Below are positions 16,344 to 26,746 of a stretch of 64,000 nt of DNA, piece by piece. Position numbers and translations under genes: made by a program. This stretch comes from Sulfolobus sp. E5-1-F (GTDB taxonomy: Archaea; Thermoproteota; Thermoprotei_A; Sulfolobales; Sulfolobaceae), in the NCBI RefSeq assembly GCF_009601705.1, contig NZ_CP045687.1, positions 2,144,001 to 2,208,000 on the forward strand. Direction: 5' to 3'. The notes beneath the pieces are model-generated. The model did not search any database. It had not been told where the DNA came from and worked only from the letters and a program-made list of their open reading frames with translations. Each line of letters starts with the position of its first letter. Within the stretch, counting starts at the first letter, position 1.

Positions 16344-17529
16344 CTAATATTATTGATGACGCTTTTCTAACCTTTTCTATTGCTTCTTCTACACTATTTC
16401 CAGTTGACAGTACTATACCCATTCTTCTCTTCTCATATGTAACGGGTTTACCGAACAATCTAACTTGCACACCTGGGATCTCCAATGCCTTCTCGACGTT
16501 AATAAATTTAGGTCCCCAAACATTTTCAGTTTGTGCTAAAATTACATGAGCTGCCGCTGGAGAGACTAACTTAACTTCTGGAATTGGAAGACCAATTGCA
16601 CTTCTAACATGAATTTGAAATTCGTTTATATCACTACTAGCTAATGTAACTAATCCAGTATCATGGGGTCTAGGTGCTACTTCGCTAAAGAGAATTCTAT
16701 TTCCGGTCACTATTATTTCAACACCATATATCCCTAAACCTCCTAATTCCTCTACAACTTTTTTTGCAATTCCCTTAGCAGTTTCTTTCACTTCTTGACT
16801 TACAGTAGAAGGATGCCAAGATTCAACATAATAATAACTTGGCCTTTTATGTTCTATCGGCTCTATAGTCTTAGTTATTATGCTACCGGAAGTCGAATAG
16901 TATCTATAAGTTAATACTGTTAACTCGGTATCTATCTTTACGAACTCTTCTACTATAACTCTTCTACTCTTACCTCTAGCATGAGATACTGACTCTCTAT
17001 AAGCTTCTTCAACTTCATCAATCTTATTAACTAATACATGACCATGACCACTAGAACTCATCTCTGGTTTAATTAAGCAAGGAAAACCTATATCCTTACA
17101 AGCATGTTTTACTTCCTCCTCATTTTCTGCAAACGCGTATTTTGTAGTGGGAAGGCCTAGTTTTTCCGCAGCAAACCTCCTCAACTCTATTCTGTTCATG
17201 CATGCTTTCACTGCGTTTGCATTAGGAATAACTCTAAAGCCATTACTTTCAAGTTCAACTAGCGCATCAGTATTAATTGCCTCTATTTCGGCTATGATTG
17301 CATCCGGATTTTCCCTTTTCACAACTGCCTTAATAGCGTTTGGATTCATCATGTCTATTATGTACTTTCTATGTGCTACATGCATTGCCGGAGCTAGATC
17401 GTATCTATCTACTGCAATAACTTCTAGTCCCATTCTTTGTGCTTCAATAGCCATTTCCTTTCCTAACTCTCCACTCCCGAGTAGAAGAATCTTTTTTGAA
17501 CCCTCAAATAGAGGAGTCCCAATTTCCAT
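16336..17529 (-). CDS. purT: Formate-dependent phosphoribosylglycinamide formyltransferase PurT
   Basis: About 397 residues, ATP-grasp fold. Starting at the ATG 17529 gives [10 protein letters not shown] then [21 protein letters not shown], which aligns with PurT of E. coli. Further motifs: RYIIDMMN-type loop, [15 protein letters not shown], and [14 protein letters not shown] with metal-binding Glu. It makes formyl-GAR from GAR, formate and ATP in purine synthesis, replacing the folate-dependent PurN. The longest frame starts at 17565 but would overlap the preceding gene and lacks homologous residues. Confidence 0.93.
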   Translation of the reverse strand: MEIGTPLFEGSKKILLLGSGELGKEMAIEAQRMGLEVIAVDRYDLAPAMHVAHRKYIIDMMNPNAIKAVVKRENPDAIIAEIEAINTDALVELESNGFRVIPNANAVKACMNRIELRRFAAEKLGLPTTKYAFAENEEEVKHACKDIGFPCLIKPEMSSSGHGHVLVNKIDEVEEAYRESVSHARGKSRRVIVEEFVKIDTELTVLTYRYYSTSGSIITKTIEPIEHKRPSYYYVESWHPSTVSQEVKETAKGIAKKVVEELGGLGIYGVEIIVTGNRILFSEVAPRPHDTGLVTLASSDINEFQIHVRSAIGLPIPEVKLVSPAAAHVILAQTENVWGPKFINVEKALEIPGVQVRLFGKPVTYEKRRMGIVLSTGNSVEEAIEKVRKASSIILVK

Positions 17530-17536
17530 ATACCAA

Positions 17537-18154
17537 TTACTTAACTCTAGATAATAAACCTTCAAGAAGAGAGTAGAACCTAGACTGATCCTTTATCGTA
17601 TTAAATACGCAAATCCAACCTTTAGGTACTCTACACTCGCCAGTAAATGGAAATACCACCATGCCATAATTGAAATATTTAGAATACTCAATAGTCTGGA
17701 GGTAATCATTTTTGCGTATCTTAGCCTCGATCACGACTTTATCTTCTACTATGAAGTCTGGTCTATTATGCCATCTGGTAAGAGTAAAATTATGGAGTGA
17801 GGGATATATTTCGTATTGTCTTTTTACCCTATAATGCTTGGTTATTAGGAGATTATAGATGAACATCTCAAATACCTCACCCATAAGCTTATTTATGGCA
17901 AGGGTTCTTTGTCTTAATGTAGGGTAAGCCATAAGAATATCTTCGTTTATCTCTACGTTAGCGAGCTTAGTCAAATACCGAAGCTTCTCCAAGAAGACGG
18001 ACTCGTTACCTAAATGCTTAAATCTAACACCTTCTATCTTATTTCCGTTTTTATCAATTATCGAGATTAAATTTCCTTCTACGAATACTGTAATGTCTCC
18101 GTTTTCATCCGGAACTAAATATCCGTCCTTAAATGAGTATCTGTATAATTGCAT
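17537..18154 (-). CDS. Uncharacterised protein with PD-(D/E)xK nuclease-like core
   Basis: A 205-residue protein. The N-terminal 80 residues are strand-rich; the middle contains [24 protein letters not shown], where D, E and K lie with the spacing of a restriction-endonuclease-like active site. I infer a nuclease or nucleic-acid-repair function; no family name can be given. It is upstream of purT on the same strand, 7 bases apart. Confidence 0.6.
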   Translation of the reverse strand: MQLYRYSFKDGYLVPDENGDITVFVEGNLISIIDKNGNKIEGVRFKHLGNESVFLEKLRYLTKLANVEINEDILMAYPTLRQRTLAINKLMGEVFEMFIYNLLITKHYRVKRQYEIYPSLHNFTLTRWHNRPDFIVEDKVVIEAKIRKNDYLQTIEYSKYFNYGMVVFPFTGECRVPKGWICVFNTIKDQSRFYSLLEGLLSRVK

Positions 18155-18207
18155 AATTTGATTATTGTGGGTTAATTTTTATAATGTTCCATTGTCTATT
18201 ATGTTGG

Positions 18208-18855
18208 ATGTTAGTTACTATTACCGATGTTATTTGGGGAATAGTACTAAGCTTATGGGTAGCTATTGTTGTTCTGTATATTTCTAAATTGATTTCACGG
18301 AGATTCGGTGCATATGTAAGTAGAAAGGTGATACATATTTTAGGAGGAGGCGTTGTTGCAGTACTATCTCCATATGTTTTTAACTCTCCATTAGTACCAA
18401 TACTCACATCTTATCTCCTTATGGTGTACTTGATAGCCATTAGAGTACTAAGAAAGGAGATGAGTTGGTTTATGGATAGAGAAAATTTAGGTGAAGTATT
18501 CTTTGCGTTCTCCTTTGGAACAATTCTTTTGTTGATGTTCTTGCTAGATCACAGTTATTGGAGGAATGTAAGTCTTATTTACGTTGCAATTCTTCCCTTA
18601 ATTTTTATGTCTTTCGGAGATGGTATAACAGGGATAATAAGAAATTTTGTATACAAGAGAAGAGTTAAGGGATTTTGGGGATCGTTAGGGATGTTAATAT
18701 TCTGCACTATAGTTGGCTACTATCTTCTAAATATACCCGGTTTGATAGCTGGAATCATAGCCACAATTGCTGAAGTCCTACCGTATATTGATGATAATAT
18801 TTCAGTACCATTTTTGTCATTTCTAGTTCTTTATCTATTTATAAGAGTCCTTTAG
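18208..18855 (+). CDS. CTP-dependent lipid kinase-like membrane protein (dolichol/phytol kinase family)
   Basis: About 215 residues with seven or so membrane helices. The motifs SRKVIHILGGGVVAV near the N-terminus and MSFGDGITGIIRNFVYKRRVKGFWGSLGML near residues 140-170 match the SEC59/VTE5/diacylglycerol kinase (CTP) family, which phosphorylates isoprenoid or lipid alcohols. It might handle dolichol or geranylgeraniol for lipids or glycosylation. The frame opens at 18184, but the TATA box at 18176-18183 fits the ATG at 18208 better. The 3' end overlaps the next convergent gene by 21 bases. Confidence 0.78.
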   Translation: MLVTITDVIWGIVLSLWVAIVVLYISKLISRRFGAYVSRKVIHILGGGVVAVLSPYVFNSPLVPILTSYLLMVYLIAIRVLRKEMSWFMDRENLGEVFFAFSFGTILLLMFLLDHSYWRNVSLIYVAILPLIFMSFGDGITGIIRNFVYKRRVKGFWGSLGMLIFCTIVGYYLLNIPGLIAGIIATIAEVLPYIDDNISVPFLSFLVLYLFIRVL

Positions 18856-19452
18856 CTTTCTGTATTTGTTGATATCAATTATACTAATACTTAAGTTGCT
18901 AACATCTACAACTATTACGCCATTGATTTTAACTAATTTGGTGTCATTCGGCTTTATATCATCAATCCTATGAAATTTTCTGATTAGTTCAATTGTTTTT
19001 CTTATTTTTGTCTTATCATTTACATTATCAAGTAGCTCATCTGGGATGGGTGGTATATAGAAAGATGGTACTGCAATATAGAATTTTGAGAACAAAGTGC
19101 TATATCTTAAAATTTTTAGCGAAATTCTACTTTTTAGATACTCCTCAGCGTTTATAGCATTTGAATTAGGTATATATCCATATTCTACTTCAATTCCCAT
19201 ATCTTCATCGCTAACGTAAACGTCAAGCAGTCTTCCATTTCTCTCATATTCTACGAATACTCTATAGCCTAGACTCTTGAAGTAAGCAGATAATATTAAT
19301 TGAATACTAGAATGGTTAATATTTGTGAATCCTAATTTATAAAAGTTTATTAGTCTTTGTACTATATCATCTAGTTTTATATCTCCGTACGACTCTTCTA
19401 TTCTTTTGGCTAACTTTTCTATATCGTTAATGAACATTAATTTCGATCTCAT
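18835..19452 (-). CDS. Uncharacterised protein, possible nuclease-like fold
   Basis: A 205-residue soluble protein. The segment SAYFKSLGYRVFVEYERNGRLLDVYVSDEDMGIEVEYGYI resembles the core of restriction-like folds (LDVYV ... IEVEY), but the last lysine of the motif is not evident, so catalysis is uncertain. The remainder is helical and charged. No neighbour reveals its job. Confidence 0.5.
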   Translation of the reverse strand: MRSKLMFINDIEKLAKRIEESYGDIKLDDIVQRLINFYKLGFTNINHSSIQLILSAYFKSLGYRVFVEYERNGRLLDVYVSDEDMGIEVEYGYIPNSNAINAEEYLKSRISLKILRYSTLFSKFYIAVPSFYIPPIPDELLDNVNDKTKIRKTIELIRKFHRIDDIKPNDTKLVKINGVIVVDVSNLSISIIDINKYRKLKDSYK

Positions 19453-19557
19453 ATAATATCTGCCTCAGTGAGGGGAATGGTCTTCACAACTCAGAAAACC
19501 GTCACTTCATCACTTATGAACTAATTTTTTAATTTCCAGTTAAAAACTCTGCTAAAT

Positions 19558-19998
19558 ATGATATCATGGTTATTAGGCTCACAAGCTCCTCCTTGGTCAT
19601 ATTTAGAAGATTTGTTTCAAGACTATAGAAACGTAGCAGTATATGTTGATAATGGAGGCATTGTACAAACAATTAAGGTTAGTGATATAGACGAATTTTA
19701 CACACCGTTTTCCGTACTTATACACGCAAAGTACTTTAAATATTATTCACCATATTACATTAAATTGGAGAAAATGGTAGCATTTCCAACCATAAGCGAA
19801 AAAGTGGCTAATTATTTGATTGCTAAAAAAGGATGGAAGGGAATAAAATACTATTATGGCGATGAATTTTTGGGAGCGTGGGTAATATACGACTGCACTA
19901 AATGCAGAGATAAACAAAGAGCTCACTTAGAAATTAGTAGGTTGACTATAAATGATGATGAAATAATAGAAGCTCATTTAAAAATCTATAATTCATGA
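19558..19998 (+). CDS. Uncharacterised protein, 146 residues
   Basis: A soluble mixed alpha/beta protein with FQDYRNVAVYVDNGG, aromatic-rich LIHAKYFKYYSPYYIKLEKM, and a pair CTKC near residue 120 that could bind metal with partners not obvious here. TATA-like AATTTT precedes the ATG at a short distance. Not recognised. Overlaps the end of the FAD oxidoreductase by 13 bases on the other strand. Confidence 0.6.
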   Translation: MISWLLGSQAPPWSYLEDLFQDYRNVAVYVDNGGIVQTIKVSDIDEFYTPFSVLIHAKYFKYYSPYYIKLEKMVAFPTISEKVANYLIAKKGWKGIKYYYGDEFLGAWVIYDCTKCRDKQRAHLEISRLTINDDEIIEAHLKIYNS

Positions 19999-21017
19999 GG
20001 CTCCTGTCCTATTTCGAAATCGTCATTATGGTCATTAAACCTCTCTAATCTATATTCTTTAAAATAAGTGTCCTCTTTTTTGGATAAAATCTCCTCTACA
20101 AGAACACTAGCTAATCCTGGCCCTACTTCAGCTCCATAACCGTTAAATCCACCTATATAATATACATTTTCAGCAACTTTCCCATAAGCGGGTCTCATGT
20201 CTGGTGTAGCTTCACAGAAATTGCCAGACGTATATAATTCCTTAACTTCTCCTAGTCTCCTAGAAATTCTAGATGAAACTTCATTCTTATCTTCAATGCA
20301 GATATTTTGCTGAAAGGGAGTAGTTTCTATAGCTTTTCCATCTCCCATTATGGCAAAGGGTAATCCAAGTCCTATTACTGGCCTGGAATAGAAATTATTA
20401 ATGTAATCATAAATTATATTAGATCCTACCTCTTTTTTTCTACTTAAAAATAGTGAAGCCCAACAGAAGTAAGTCTTTACGGGAAGTTTAAGATTAATTA
20501 AATATTTACTCCATGCGCCAGCAGAAAGAATTATGAAATCACTTTCATATAATTTATCATTAAGCTTAATAAAGCCTTTGTTCTGCTTAACAAAAATATA
20601 AGAATTATAAGGGATATTTTCTATGTAGGATATTAAACTTCTAATAGATACTAACCCATCTCCACCTACCGCCTCTATAGCTTCATCATTAATCCAGTTC
20701 ACAAACTTTATGCTGATATTAACACCTGCGGAAATCCAGGAATCTATGATGGAAGAGCTGATTTTACCTAAAGTATACGATTTAAAAGGATAATACGGAA
20801 TGTTAAATTTTTTATAAAAATTTAATGATAATTTTGCTAATTCAATATCTTTTCCCTTTAACAATAATGAGTGAATTAGAGTTGGAAATGGTTTTTTTAT
20901 CTTAGGGTCAATTAATTGTACTTCAATTCCGTTTTTCTTTAGCATTCTATAGATAGAACTGCCTACTATTCCGCCTCCCACTATAGTGATCTTCAAATCA
21001 TAATGTTGATAAGTCAT
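19986..21017 (-). CDS. FAD-dependent oxidoreductase (DAO family)
   Basis: About 343 residues from the ATG at 21017. An N-terminal Rossmann motif LKITIVGGGIVGSSIYRML and the C-terminal NVYYIGGFNGYGAEVGPGLA are typical of D-amino acid oxidase/glycine oxidase-like flavoproteins. The substrate is probably an amine or hydroxy acid; none can be named. The longer frame to 21083 would cover the start of the divergent gene. Only 20 bases lie between the two divergent start codons. Confidence 0.8.
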   Translation of the reverse strand: MTYQHYDLKITIVGGGIVGSSIYRMLKKNGIEVQLIDPKIKKPFPTLIHSLLLKGKDIELAKLSLNFYKKFNIPYYPFKSYTLGKISSSIIDSWISAGVNISIKFVNWINDEAIEAVGGDGLVSIRSLISYIENIPYNSYIFVKQNKGFIKLNDKLYESDFIILSAGAWSKYLINLKLPVKTYFCWASLFLSRKKEVGSNIIYDYINNFYSRPVIGLGLPFAIMGDGKAIETTPFQQNICIEDKNEVSSRISRRLGEVKELYTSGNFCEATPDMRPAYGKVAENVYYIGGFNGYGAEVGPGLASVLVEEILSKKEDTYFKEYRLERFNDHNDDFEIGQEPHEL

Positions 21018-21037
21018 GATTATTAAAAAATTAACTA

Positions 21038-21853
21038 ATGAATAAAGTAGTTGAAGGTTATTTCCTAAAATATAAAAATGCAATATGGAGTATTAAAGGG
21101 TGTTATCATCCAGATGGATTTGCTGTTGCAGTACCTAGAGTAGTTGATGGCATAAAGATTAAGAGACTTAATGATGCACTAGAAATAGTAAAAAGTAAAT
21201 TTAACAATTTATTAAGATATGTCGATGAGATAGGCTTTAATGTGCCGTTAGTTCCCTTGAATGAAAGTGAAATCCTAGATCCATTTAACGTTAAAATATT
21301 TGACAATAAGCTAAGAAAATTCTTGAGTTTTTTTGGTGAAGAAGTAGGAATTACAGGAAGCTATCTATATTTAGGTGAAGGTAATGACATGGATTTACTG
21401 AGTTTTAAACCAGAACATTATTACATCTTAAAGGAGTTAAGAAAAAAAGGGATTACTAGATCATTACTTACTGTCGAAGAGTCTGAAATAGAGACTCTAG
21501 ACTATTCTTCGTTCAAGCTTCTTAAAAGTAGAAGGGTTCTTGAAGGCACTTTTGAAGGAAAAGGATATACGTTTAAAATTGTCCAGTGTGAAGAATTCGG
21601 TCAAGTTAGGAAAATAAAAGAATTTGAGGGATATGTAAGACTTGTGAAACCAATTAAGCCATTTACAATTCCGGTAAAGTATCTTGCTACTGGCGATAAC
21701 GGTAATGAATATATTTTAACTAGTTTTAGAACCAGATTTACAGAATTACCTACTGGTGCTATAATGTATATTAAGGGAAAGATTCTAGTTAGAGATAAGT
21801 TCAATGACCTGGACTTAGATATAGCAGATGTAGTAAAGTTAAAATCGTTTTGA
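21038..21853 (+). CDS. Nucleotidyltransferase-like protein (Pol-beta fold motif)
   Basis: A 271-residue protein. The segment VGITGSYLYLGEGNDMDLLSF matches the GS ... DxD pattern of minimal nucleotidyltransferases. The N-terminal part (YHPDGFAVAVPRVVDGIKIKR) and the C-terminal beta-rich region (FTIPVKYLATGD, PTGAIMYIKGKILV) may bind nucleic acid. Archaeal relatives are often annotated as DNA polymerase beta domain proteins; substrate unknown. moaB follows 3 bases after the stop codon. Confidence 0.65.
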   Translation: MNKVVEGYFLKYKNAIWSIKGCYHPDGFAVAVPRVVDGIKIKRLNDALEIVKSKFNNLLRYVDEIGFNVPLVPLNESEILDPFNVKIFDNKLRKFLSFFGEEVGITGSYLYLGEGNDMDLLSFKPEHYYILKELRKKGITRSLLTVEESEIETLDYSSFKLLKSRRVLEGTFEGKGYTFKIVQCEEFGQVRKIKEFEGYVRLVKPIKPFTIPVKYLATGDNGNEYILTSFRTRFTELPTGAIMYIKGKILVRDKFNDLDLDIADVVKLKSF

Positions 21854-21856
21854 ATA

Positions 21857-22405
21857 ATGAATAATCTTATGTCAGCCCATAAACAACATAAGGAACATGC
21901 ACCTACTAATATAAATTTTTACGTAATTACAATTAGCACTTCTAGATATGAAAAGATGATTAAAAAAGAGCCAATAATAGACGAGTCCGGGGATATTATA
22001 AAACAGCTAATTATACAATCGAATTATAATGTAGTGGGTTATGATTTAGTGCCAGATGACAAGGTAAAAATACTTAGAGCGTTTGCAAATGCCTTGGATA
22101 ATTCCCAAACTGACGTAATTATATCAACAGGCGGTACTGGTTATACACAGAGCGATGTTACAGTAGAGACTATAAGAAGAATATTCGATAGAGAAATTGA
22201 GGGTTTTTCTGACGTATTTAGACTAGTGAGCTATAATGATCCTGAGGTAAGATCTGCGTCATATCTGACTAAAGCAACTGCTGGAATAGTAAATGACAAA
22301 GTAATTTTCTTATTGCCAGGATCACCAGCCGCTGTAAGATTAGCCATGAGGGAATTGATATTACCAGAAGTTGGACATTTACTCTATATTGTTAGGAGAA
22401 AATAA
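21857..22405 (+). CDS. moaB: Molybdenum cofactor biosynthesis protein MoaB
   Basis: A 182-residue MogA/MoaB-fold protein. [33 protein letters not shown] is the molybdopterin-binding signature, followed by [17 protein letters not shown]. It adenylates molybdopterin before metal insertion, in archaea normally using tungsten or molybdenum. Users of the cofactor may include the aldehyde oxidoreductase large subunit at 50641-52773. It starts 3 bases after the nucleotidyltransferase-like gene, so they form an operon. Convergent overlap of 14 bases with the next gene. Confidence 0.9.
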   Translation: MNNLMSAHKQHKEHAPTNINFYVITISTSRYEKMIKKEPIIDESGDIIKQLIIQSNYNVVGYDLVPDDKVKILRAFANALDNSQTDVIISTGGTGYTQSDVTVETIRRIFDREIEGFSDVFRLVSYNDPEVRSASYLTKATAGIVNDKVIFLLPGSPAAVRLAMRELILPEVGHLLYIVRRK

Positions 22406-24254
22406 TCTTAGTTAATTTATTTGTTAAAATCTCCTTAATATTTTCGTCTAAATTCATACTATCTAGTTTGAAGTATAGTAGAACTAAGTTCTCTATGTTT
22501 TCACCTTTAATTATCCCATCTATTAATGTAGAGTATACTCTATCTATTATCTTATTGTCAATATCCTTATACCAACCTAGGTCTTCTTCAATATCTTCTC
22601 TTAAATCCTTCGAAGCAATTTCTAGCTTTTTGAGAAACTCATTAATGTAATTTTCATCTAGATTTATTCCAAGTAAATCTATTGGCGTTTTAATATGTAA
22701 TTCTCTTGCAGTTAATGGACATAATGTAATTTTCTTCTTAATATTCCTATTGATATTATCTTTATTATTAAGTATATTAAGAAATACGTTACTACAAGTA
22801 AAATTTGAATCATTTAACTCACTTCTTAGCAAGCACGGTATGTGGAGATCATTTTTATTAATTTTTAGGTCGTTCATTGCTAATAGCTGCAAATTGTATA
22901 TATCTACTACACTTCTTTTCTTTAATCTCTGTAAATAAAAATATTCTTCGGGTGTTATCGTATAAATTTCTTGAAACTTGAATAATTCCTCTAAACTGGG
23001 TTCATCCTTTACTAATTTTGAGAAGTCTTGTGCCATGTAAAATAAACTTACTCTTTTTCCTTTTTTAATTAAATAAATAAAAGATTTAATTATTTGATCT
23101 TTAAGTTCCTCTGATAAAGATGTTATTACTAGGACACTATTTAGATCACTCTTAATACCTTTAAATAGATTCTTGGGTGGTATTTGATTGAGTTTTGCCG
23201 CTTTTCTTAGTTCTTTAGTAATATCTAATCTTACGGGACAAACTTCTTCGCAAAGCCCGCAAATATGGCAATTAGCTAGATCGTTGTCCTTCTCGAAATA
23301 CGAAATTGAATAGAAGCCTAGAGGAGTGTGAAATACATCATTAGTTTGCTCTCCGTATGGGCAAACACTGACACACTTACCGCACAAAATACATCCATTA
23401 AATAAGCCTTCTCCTTCTGTAGTAGAATATTCTAGAGTATTGCCTATAGACTCTAGTCGCCTATCAGAGTAAATGGAAAAAGCAATTTCATCCTTTCTGA
23501 ATCGTATTATTGACATCTGGGATTCTTTTACAAGATTAATTATATTTTCAAGATCATTTAGAGATGAGTACCCTAAATACCAATACTTATATTCTAACTG
23601 TTCAATTATTGGTGAGATCTCGTCATAGAACCCATCTAATAATAATTTCTGCACAAGCACTTCTCTTATTTTGGGATACGATACTAGTATGTAGCTTTCC
23701 ATACCTTTCTTTACAAGGCTGACTTCTCTAAATACGGGTATTCTTGAAGCATACCAACTCTTTATTATAGGAATTAATTTAGATAATTCTCCGTCTAATC
23801 TTTTATAAACAATTTCTTTATCTTCTTTTTTCAGATAAACGTTTATTATAATACCACCTTTATATCGTCCAGAGTAATATTTCCCGTCTAGATAGGCATC
23901 CACTTCAACCCTCCCATTTATCTTAGCAAATTCATTAAAGCCTGTAATCGGGTCATTAAAGTACACAGATCCTCCAACCGCAAAGTCTATATTTGACCAG
24001 AACTCGACCTTATATTTTTCTAAAACTTCTTTCCATTTAGTACCTGCCTTTACTCTTAGTTTGTCACCTAAATCATCTATTCCCCTATAATCAATAAAAT
24101 CTATTACGTTCTCACCCTCTATTCCCCTAAAGTATTCATATCTGGGTACTGCGTTTGGTAATATTGAAACACCTTCTGAGTATTTTATTACGTTTTTTAC
24201 CTCAACATTACCTATTTTTGTAGGCTTAAGTATTCTGTAAAACTTCTCATGCAA
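22392..24254 (-). CDS. Iron-sulfur oxidoreductase with degenerate FAD-linked oxidase domain
   Basis: A 620-residue protein. Residues about 50-270 resemble a shrunken FAD-binding PCMH domain ([30 protein letters not shown]) as in GlcD/lactate dehydrogenases. Then two 4Fe-4S clusters: [12 protein letters not shown] near 290 and [12 protein letters not shown] near 330. The C-terminal 270 residues recall GlcF but lack clear CCG motifs; single Cys remain in HIPCLLRSE and TLCPLTARE. It would be a one-chain GlcD/GlcF-type electron-transfer enzyme, substrate unknown. TTG start; overlaps the helicase by 8 bases, implying coupled translation. Confidence 0.7.
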   Translation of the reverse strand: MHEKFYRILKPTKIGNVEVKNVIKYSEGVSILPNAVPRYEYFRGIEGENVIDFIDYRGIDDLGDKLRVKAGTKWKEVLEKYKVEFWSNIDFAVGGSVYFNDPITGFNEFAKINGRVEVDAYLDGKYYSGRYKGGIIINVYLKKEDKEIVYKRLDGELSKLIPIIKSWYASRIPVFREVSLVKKGMESYILVSYPKIREVLVQKLLLDGFYDEISPIIEQLEYKYWYLGYSSLNDLENIINLVKESQMSIIRFRKDEIAFSIYSDRRLESIGNTLEYSTTEGEGLFNGCILCGKCVSVCPYGEQTNDVFHTPLGFYSISYFEKDNDLANCHICGLCEEVCPVRLDITKELRKAAKLNQIPPKNLFKGIKSDLNSVLVITSLSEELKDQIIKSFIYLIKKGKRVSLFYMAQDFSKLVKDEPSLEELFKFQEIYTITPEEYFYLQRLKKRSVVDIYNLQLLAMNDLKINKNDLHIPCLLRSELNDSNFTCSNVFLNILNNKDNINRNIKKKITLCPLTARELHIKTPIDLLGINLDENYINEFLKKLEIASKDLREDIEEDLGWYKDIDNKIIDRVYSTLIDGIIKGENIENLVLLYFKLDSMNLDENIKEILTNKLTKIIFS

Positions 24255-26472
24255 TTGGACTTCCCTCTCTATCCTTACTAACTTTCTTGATTGTACCTCT
24301 TATTAACCCATCTATTAATCTTAATGATTTTTTCCTTGATAAATATTTATTATTATTGCCACAATATGGGCTATATACGCAATTAGGACATCCATCCTCA
24401 CAATTGCAATTCTTAACTATATCTAAGGCAACTTCATAAGCTTGTTCTAGTCTTTCAAATAGCAATTTAGAGACTCCACTTCCACCTATGGAAGAGTCGT
24501 ATATTACGACGTGCCCACTAGGATAACTTATTCCACCTAGATCAGTTAACGAAGCTCCTGCAACAACTCTTGCTGCAGATATTAATACATGCTCGGTCGC
24601 ATGGTAAGTCTCCATATGATCTATTAGAGTGAAGTTTTCTATTAGCGGGTGATATATCAACAGTCCCTTTGTGTTATATGTAAACGATATTGGGTTCTCA
24701 TAGAAGAATTCATTTTTCCCACTTCTGCCTTTTGAATATATGTCATAAGTTACATAACCCTCTACCCTCATGAGTAGTTTCATCTCTCCATACTCTACTT
24801 TTTCTCCATAAACTTCCCTCTCATCCTTCTTATTAAACTCCAACAGATCCATGGAATAGAGGGGTTTAGTATAATACGACAGTTCGCCACTAACTTTTCT
24901 TCCTTTTGCTATTAATTTTCCAATATCAAGCTCTTCTATAATGTAGGTTTTCTTTGAAATTAAGTATACTGCATTAGGATATAGATCGTGAAGCGCTGCT
25001 GGAAGTTCTCTTTCACCAATCTTTTTCTTATCTTCATATATCCTTACAATAGGGCCTACGCTTCTAAGAGATGTAGAGGCAAGATATTTCCTAGTTTCTG
25101 AAACTGCTAAAACGTTGTTGCCTATAATTTTGACTTTCCCCTCACTATTTAATATTTCAAATGCTTTTTTCCAGAGAGGAGGTAAACTATCTAATTTTAC
25201 TCTATATTTTTCAGCTAAATATGCTAAGGCATGTATTTTAATTATTTCCATATTTGTAGGATCAAATGTTAGTGGTTGTATTTTTCTATTGAAGAACTCC
25301 TCTGGATGTCTAAGATAGTAACTATCTATGGGATCATCTCCTAAAATTGTAAATATTAATCCAGCATTATTTCTTCTTCCCGCTCTTCCAGCTCTCTGAA
25401 GGTATTTAGTATAACTTGGTGGATTCTCTGCCATTATTACTGCATCAATACTTCCTATATCTATGCCTAATTCCAATGTAGGTGTAGCTACTACTCCGTC
25501 CAACTCTCCATTTCTCAGTTTTTCCTCTACTTTTATCCTGTCTTCAGCATTTAAGCCAGCCCTATGTACTTCCAGATTAATTCTAAATCTGTCAGCTATT
25601 TTAGCTACTAGTTCTGTCATCTGTTGAGAATCAGTAAACACAAGTACTTTCAACCCTTTTTTAACTAGAACTGCAGCCAAATAAGCTGCTAACGTCCACC
25701 TACTAGAATTACCACTATCTATTAGACTATGAATTGCAATTCCTTTTCTTCTTCTTGCGCCCTCTATTATTTCTCCCTCAACCCCGAATAACTCCTTAAA
25801 TAGGTATTTAGAAGCCCCTATAGTTGCACTTGACGCTATTATATGGATATCGTTTTTGAACTCTCTGATTCTATCGGCTAGATTTCTAAGGTGAGCACCT
25901 AATACCCCCTCATATATATGAACTTCGTCAAATATAAAATGATCAGCTGTTCTAAATAAAAATCTGAATCTACTACTTAGCGCTAAACCTAAATGTATCA
26001 TATCTGGATTAGTTATTAATATATGAGGGGGATTTCTATATAGTCTTTCTCTCTCTTTTTCTGGTGTATCTCCATCAAAAATCCCGATATTTAATTCCAA
26101 TTCTCCTGCTAATTTATAAACTCTAGTGAGTTGGTCTCTTGCTAGAGCTTTTGTAGGATAGATTAGAACACTTCTTTCACCCTTTAGCGCTAGGTCTAAA
26201 ATTGGTATTAAAAATGCTTCAGTTTTACCGGTTCCAGTTCCCGATATTATCATAACGTTTTCCTTATTTTTTATTTTTCTATATGCTTCATATTGATACT
26301 TATATAATCTCTCAATTCCATATTCTCTAATAGTTTTCTTTAACTTATTGTCAATATCTATCTCATTTACCGATGGTCCTAACTCTGGTTCAAGAAAAGT
26401 TTCTGTATGAACGTGAGCTATCTTAGCGTTAAACGTTTTTAGCTTATCATTTATTTCACTTAGAATTTCCAC
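24247..26472 (-). CDS. DEAD/DEAH helicase with C-terminal zinc DUF1998 domain (MrfA/Hrq1-like)
   Basis: A 741-residue superfamily 2 helicase. Walker [12 protein letters not shown] near residue 80, DEVH near 180, SSATIG near 215, QRAGRAGRR near 365. The C-terminus has [19 protein letters not shown], the four-cysteine zinc cluster of DUF1998 in MrfA/YprA helicases, which in bacteria repair mitomycin crosslinks. A DNA-repair role is therefore inferred. GTG start. The FeS protein gene is overlapped by 8 bases. Confidence 0.88.
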   Translation of the reverse strand: MEILSEINDKLKTFNAKIAHVHTETFLEPELGPSVNEIDIDNKLKKTIREYGIERLYKYQYEAYRKIKNKENVMIISGTGTGKTEAFLIPILDLALKGERSVLIYPTKALARDQLTRVYKLAGELELNIGIFDGDTPEKERERLYRNPPHILITNPDMIHLGLALSSRFRFLFRTADHFIFDEVHIYEGVLGAHLRNLADRIREFKNDIHIIASSATIGASKYLFKELFGVEGEIIEGARRRKGIAIHSLIDSGNSSRWTLAAYLAAVLVKKGLKVLVFTDSQQMTELVAKIADRFRINLEVHRAGLNAEDRIKVEEKLRNGELDGVVATPTLELGIDIGSIDAVIMAENPPSYTKYLQRAGRAGRRNNAGLIFTILGDDPIDSYYLRHPEEFFNRKIQPLTFDPTNMEIIKIHALAYLAEKYRVKLDSLPPLWKKAFEILNSEGKVKIIGNNVLAVSETRKYLASTSLRSVGPIVRIYEDKKKIGERELPAALHDLYPNAVYLISKKTYIIEELDIGKLIAKGRKVSGELSYYTKPLYSMDLLEFNKKDEREVYGEKVEYGEMKLLMRVEGYVTYDIYSKGRSGKNEFFYENPISFTYNTKGLLIYHPLIENFTLIDHMETYHATEHVLISAARVVAGASLTDLGGISYPSGHVVIYDSSIGGSGVSKLLFERLEQAYEVALDIVKNCNCEDGCPNCVYSPYCGNNNKYLSRKKSLRLIDGLIRGTIKKVSKDREGSPIA

Positions 26473-26505
26473 AATTTTATTAACTATTTCATGTAGGTTA
26501 AAAGT

Positions 26506-26727
26506 ATGGTGGATGTTCTTAATAACAAAAAAGATGTTGAGATATTTCTGTCTAAACAGAGAGACAAATGCAAATTAGGGGATACTATTACTCTTGTAAT
26601 AACTGAAAATATTTTAGAAGATATTCCCTTTATTGCGTCAAAATACGGATTCTCCATGATTGATGGGGATAATATGGAAGGAGATCTAATTATGATAAAA
26701 TTGGAGTTTAGACAGATTTTTAGGTAA
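26506..26727 (+). CDS. Small uncharacterised protein, 73 residues
   Basis: A small alpha/beta protein: [32 protein letters not shown], then [25 protein letters not shown]. Its length and two-strand/helix order are like a TusA-type fold but the diagnostic N-terminal CPxP is missing. It is divergent from the helicase (33 bases between starts) and precedes the GAT-QueC gene by 19 bases on the same strand, so they may be cotranscribed. Confidence 0.6.
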   Translation: MVDVLNNKKDVEIFLSKQRDKCKLGDTITLVITENILEDIPFIASKYGFSMIDGDNMEGDLIMIKLEFRQIFR

Positions 26728-26746
26728 GCTATAAAGGTATAAGCAA

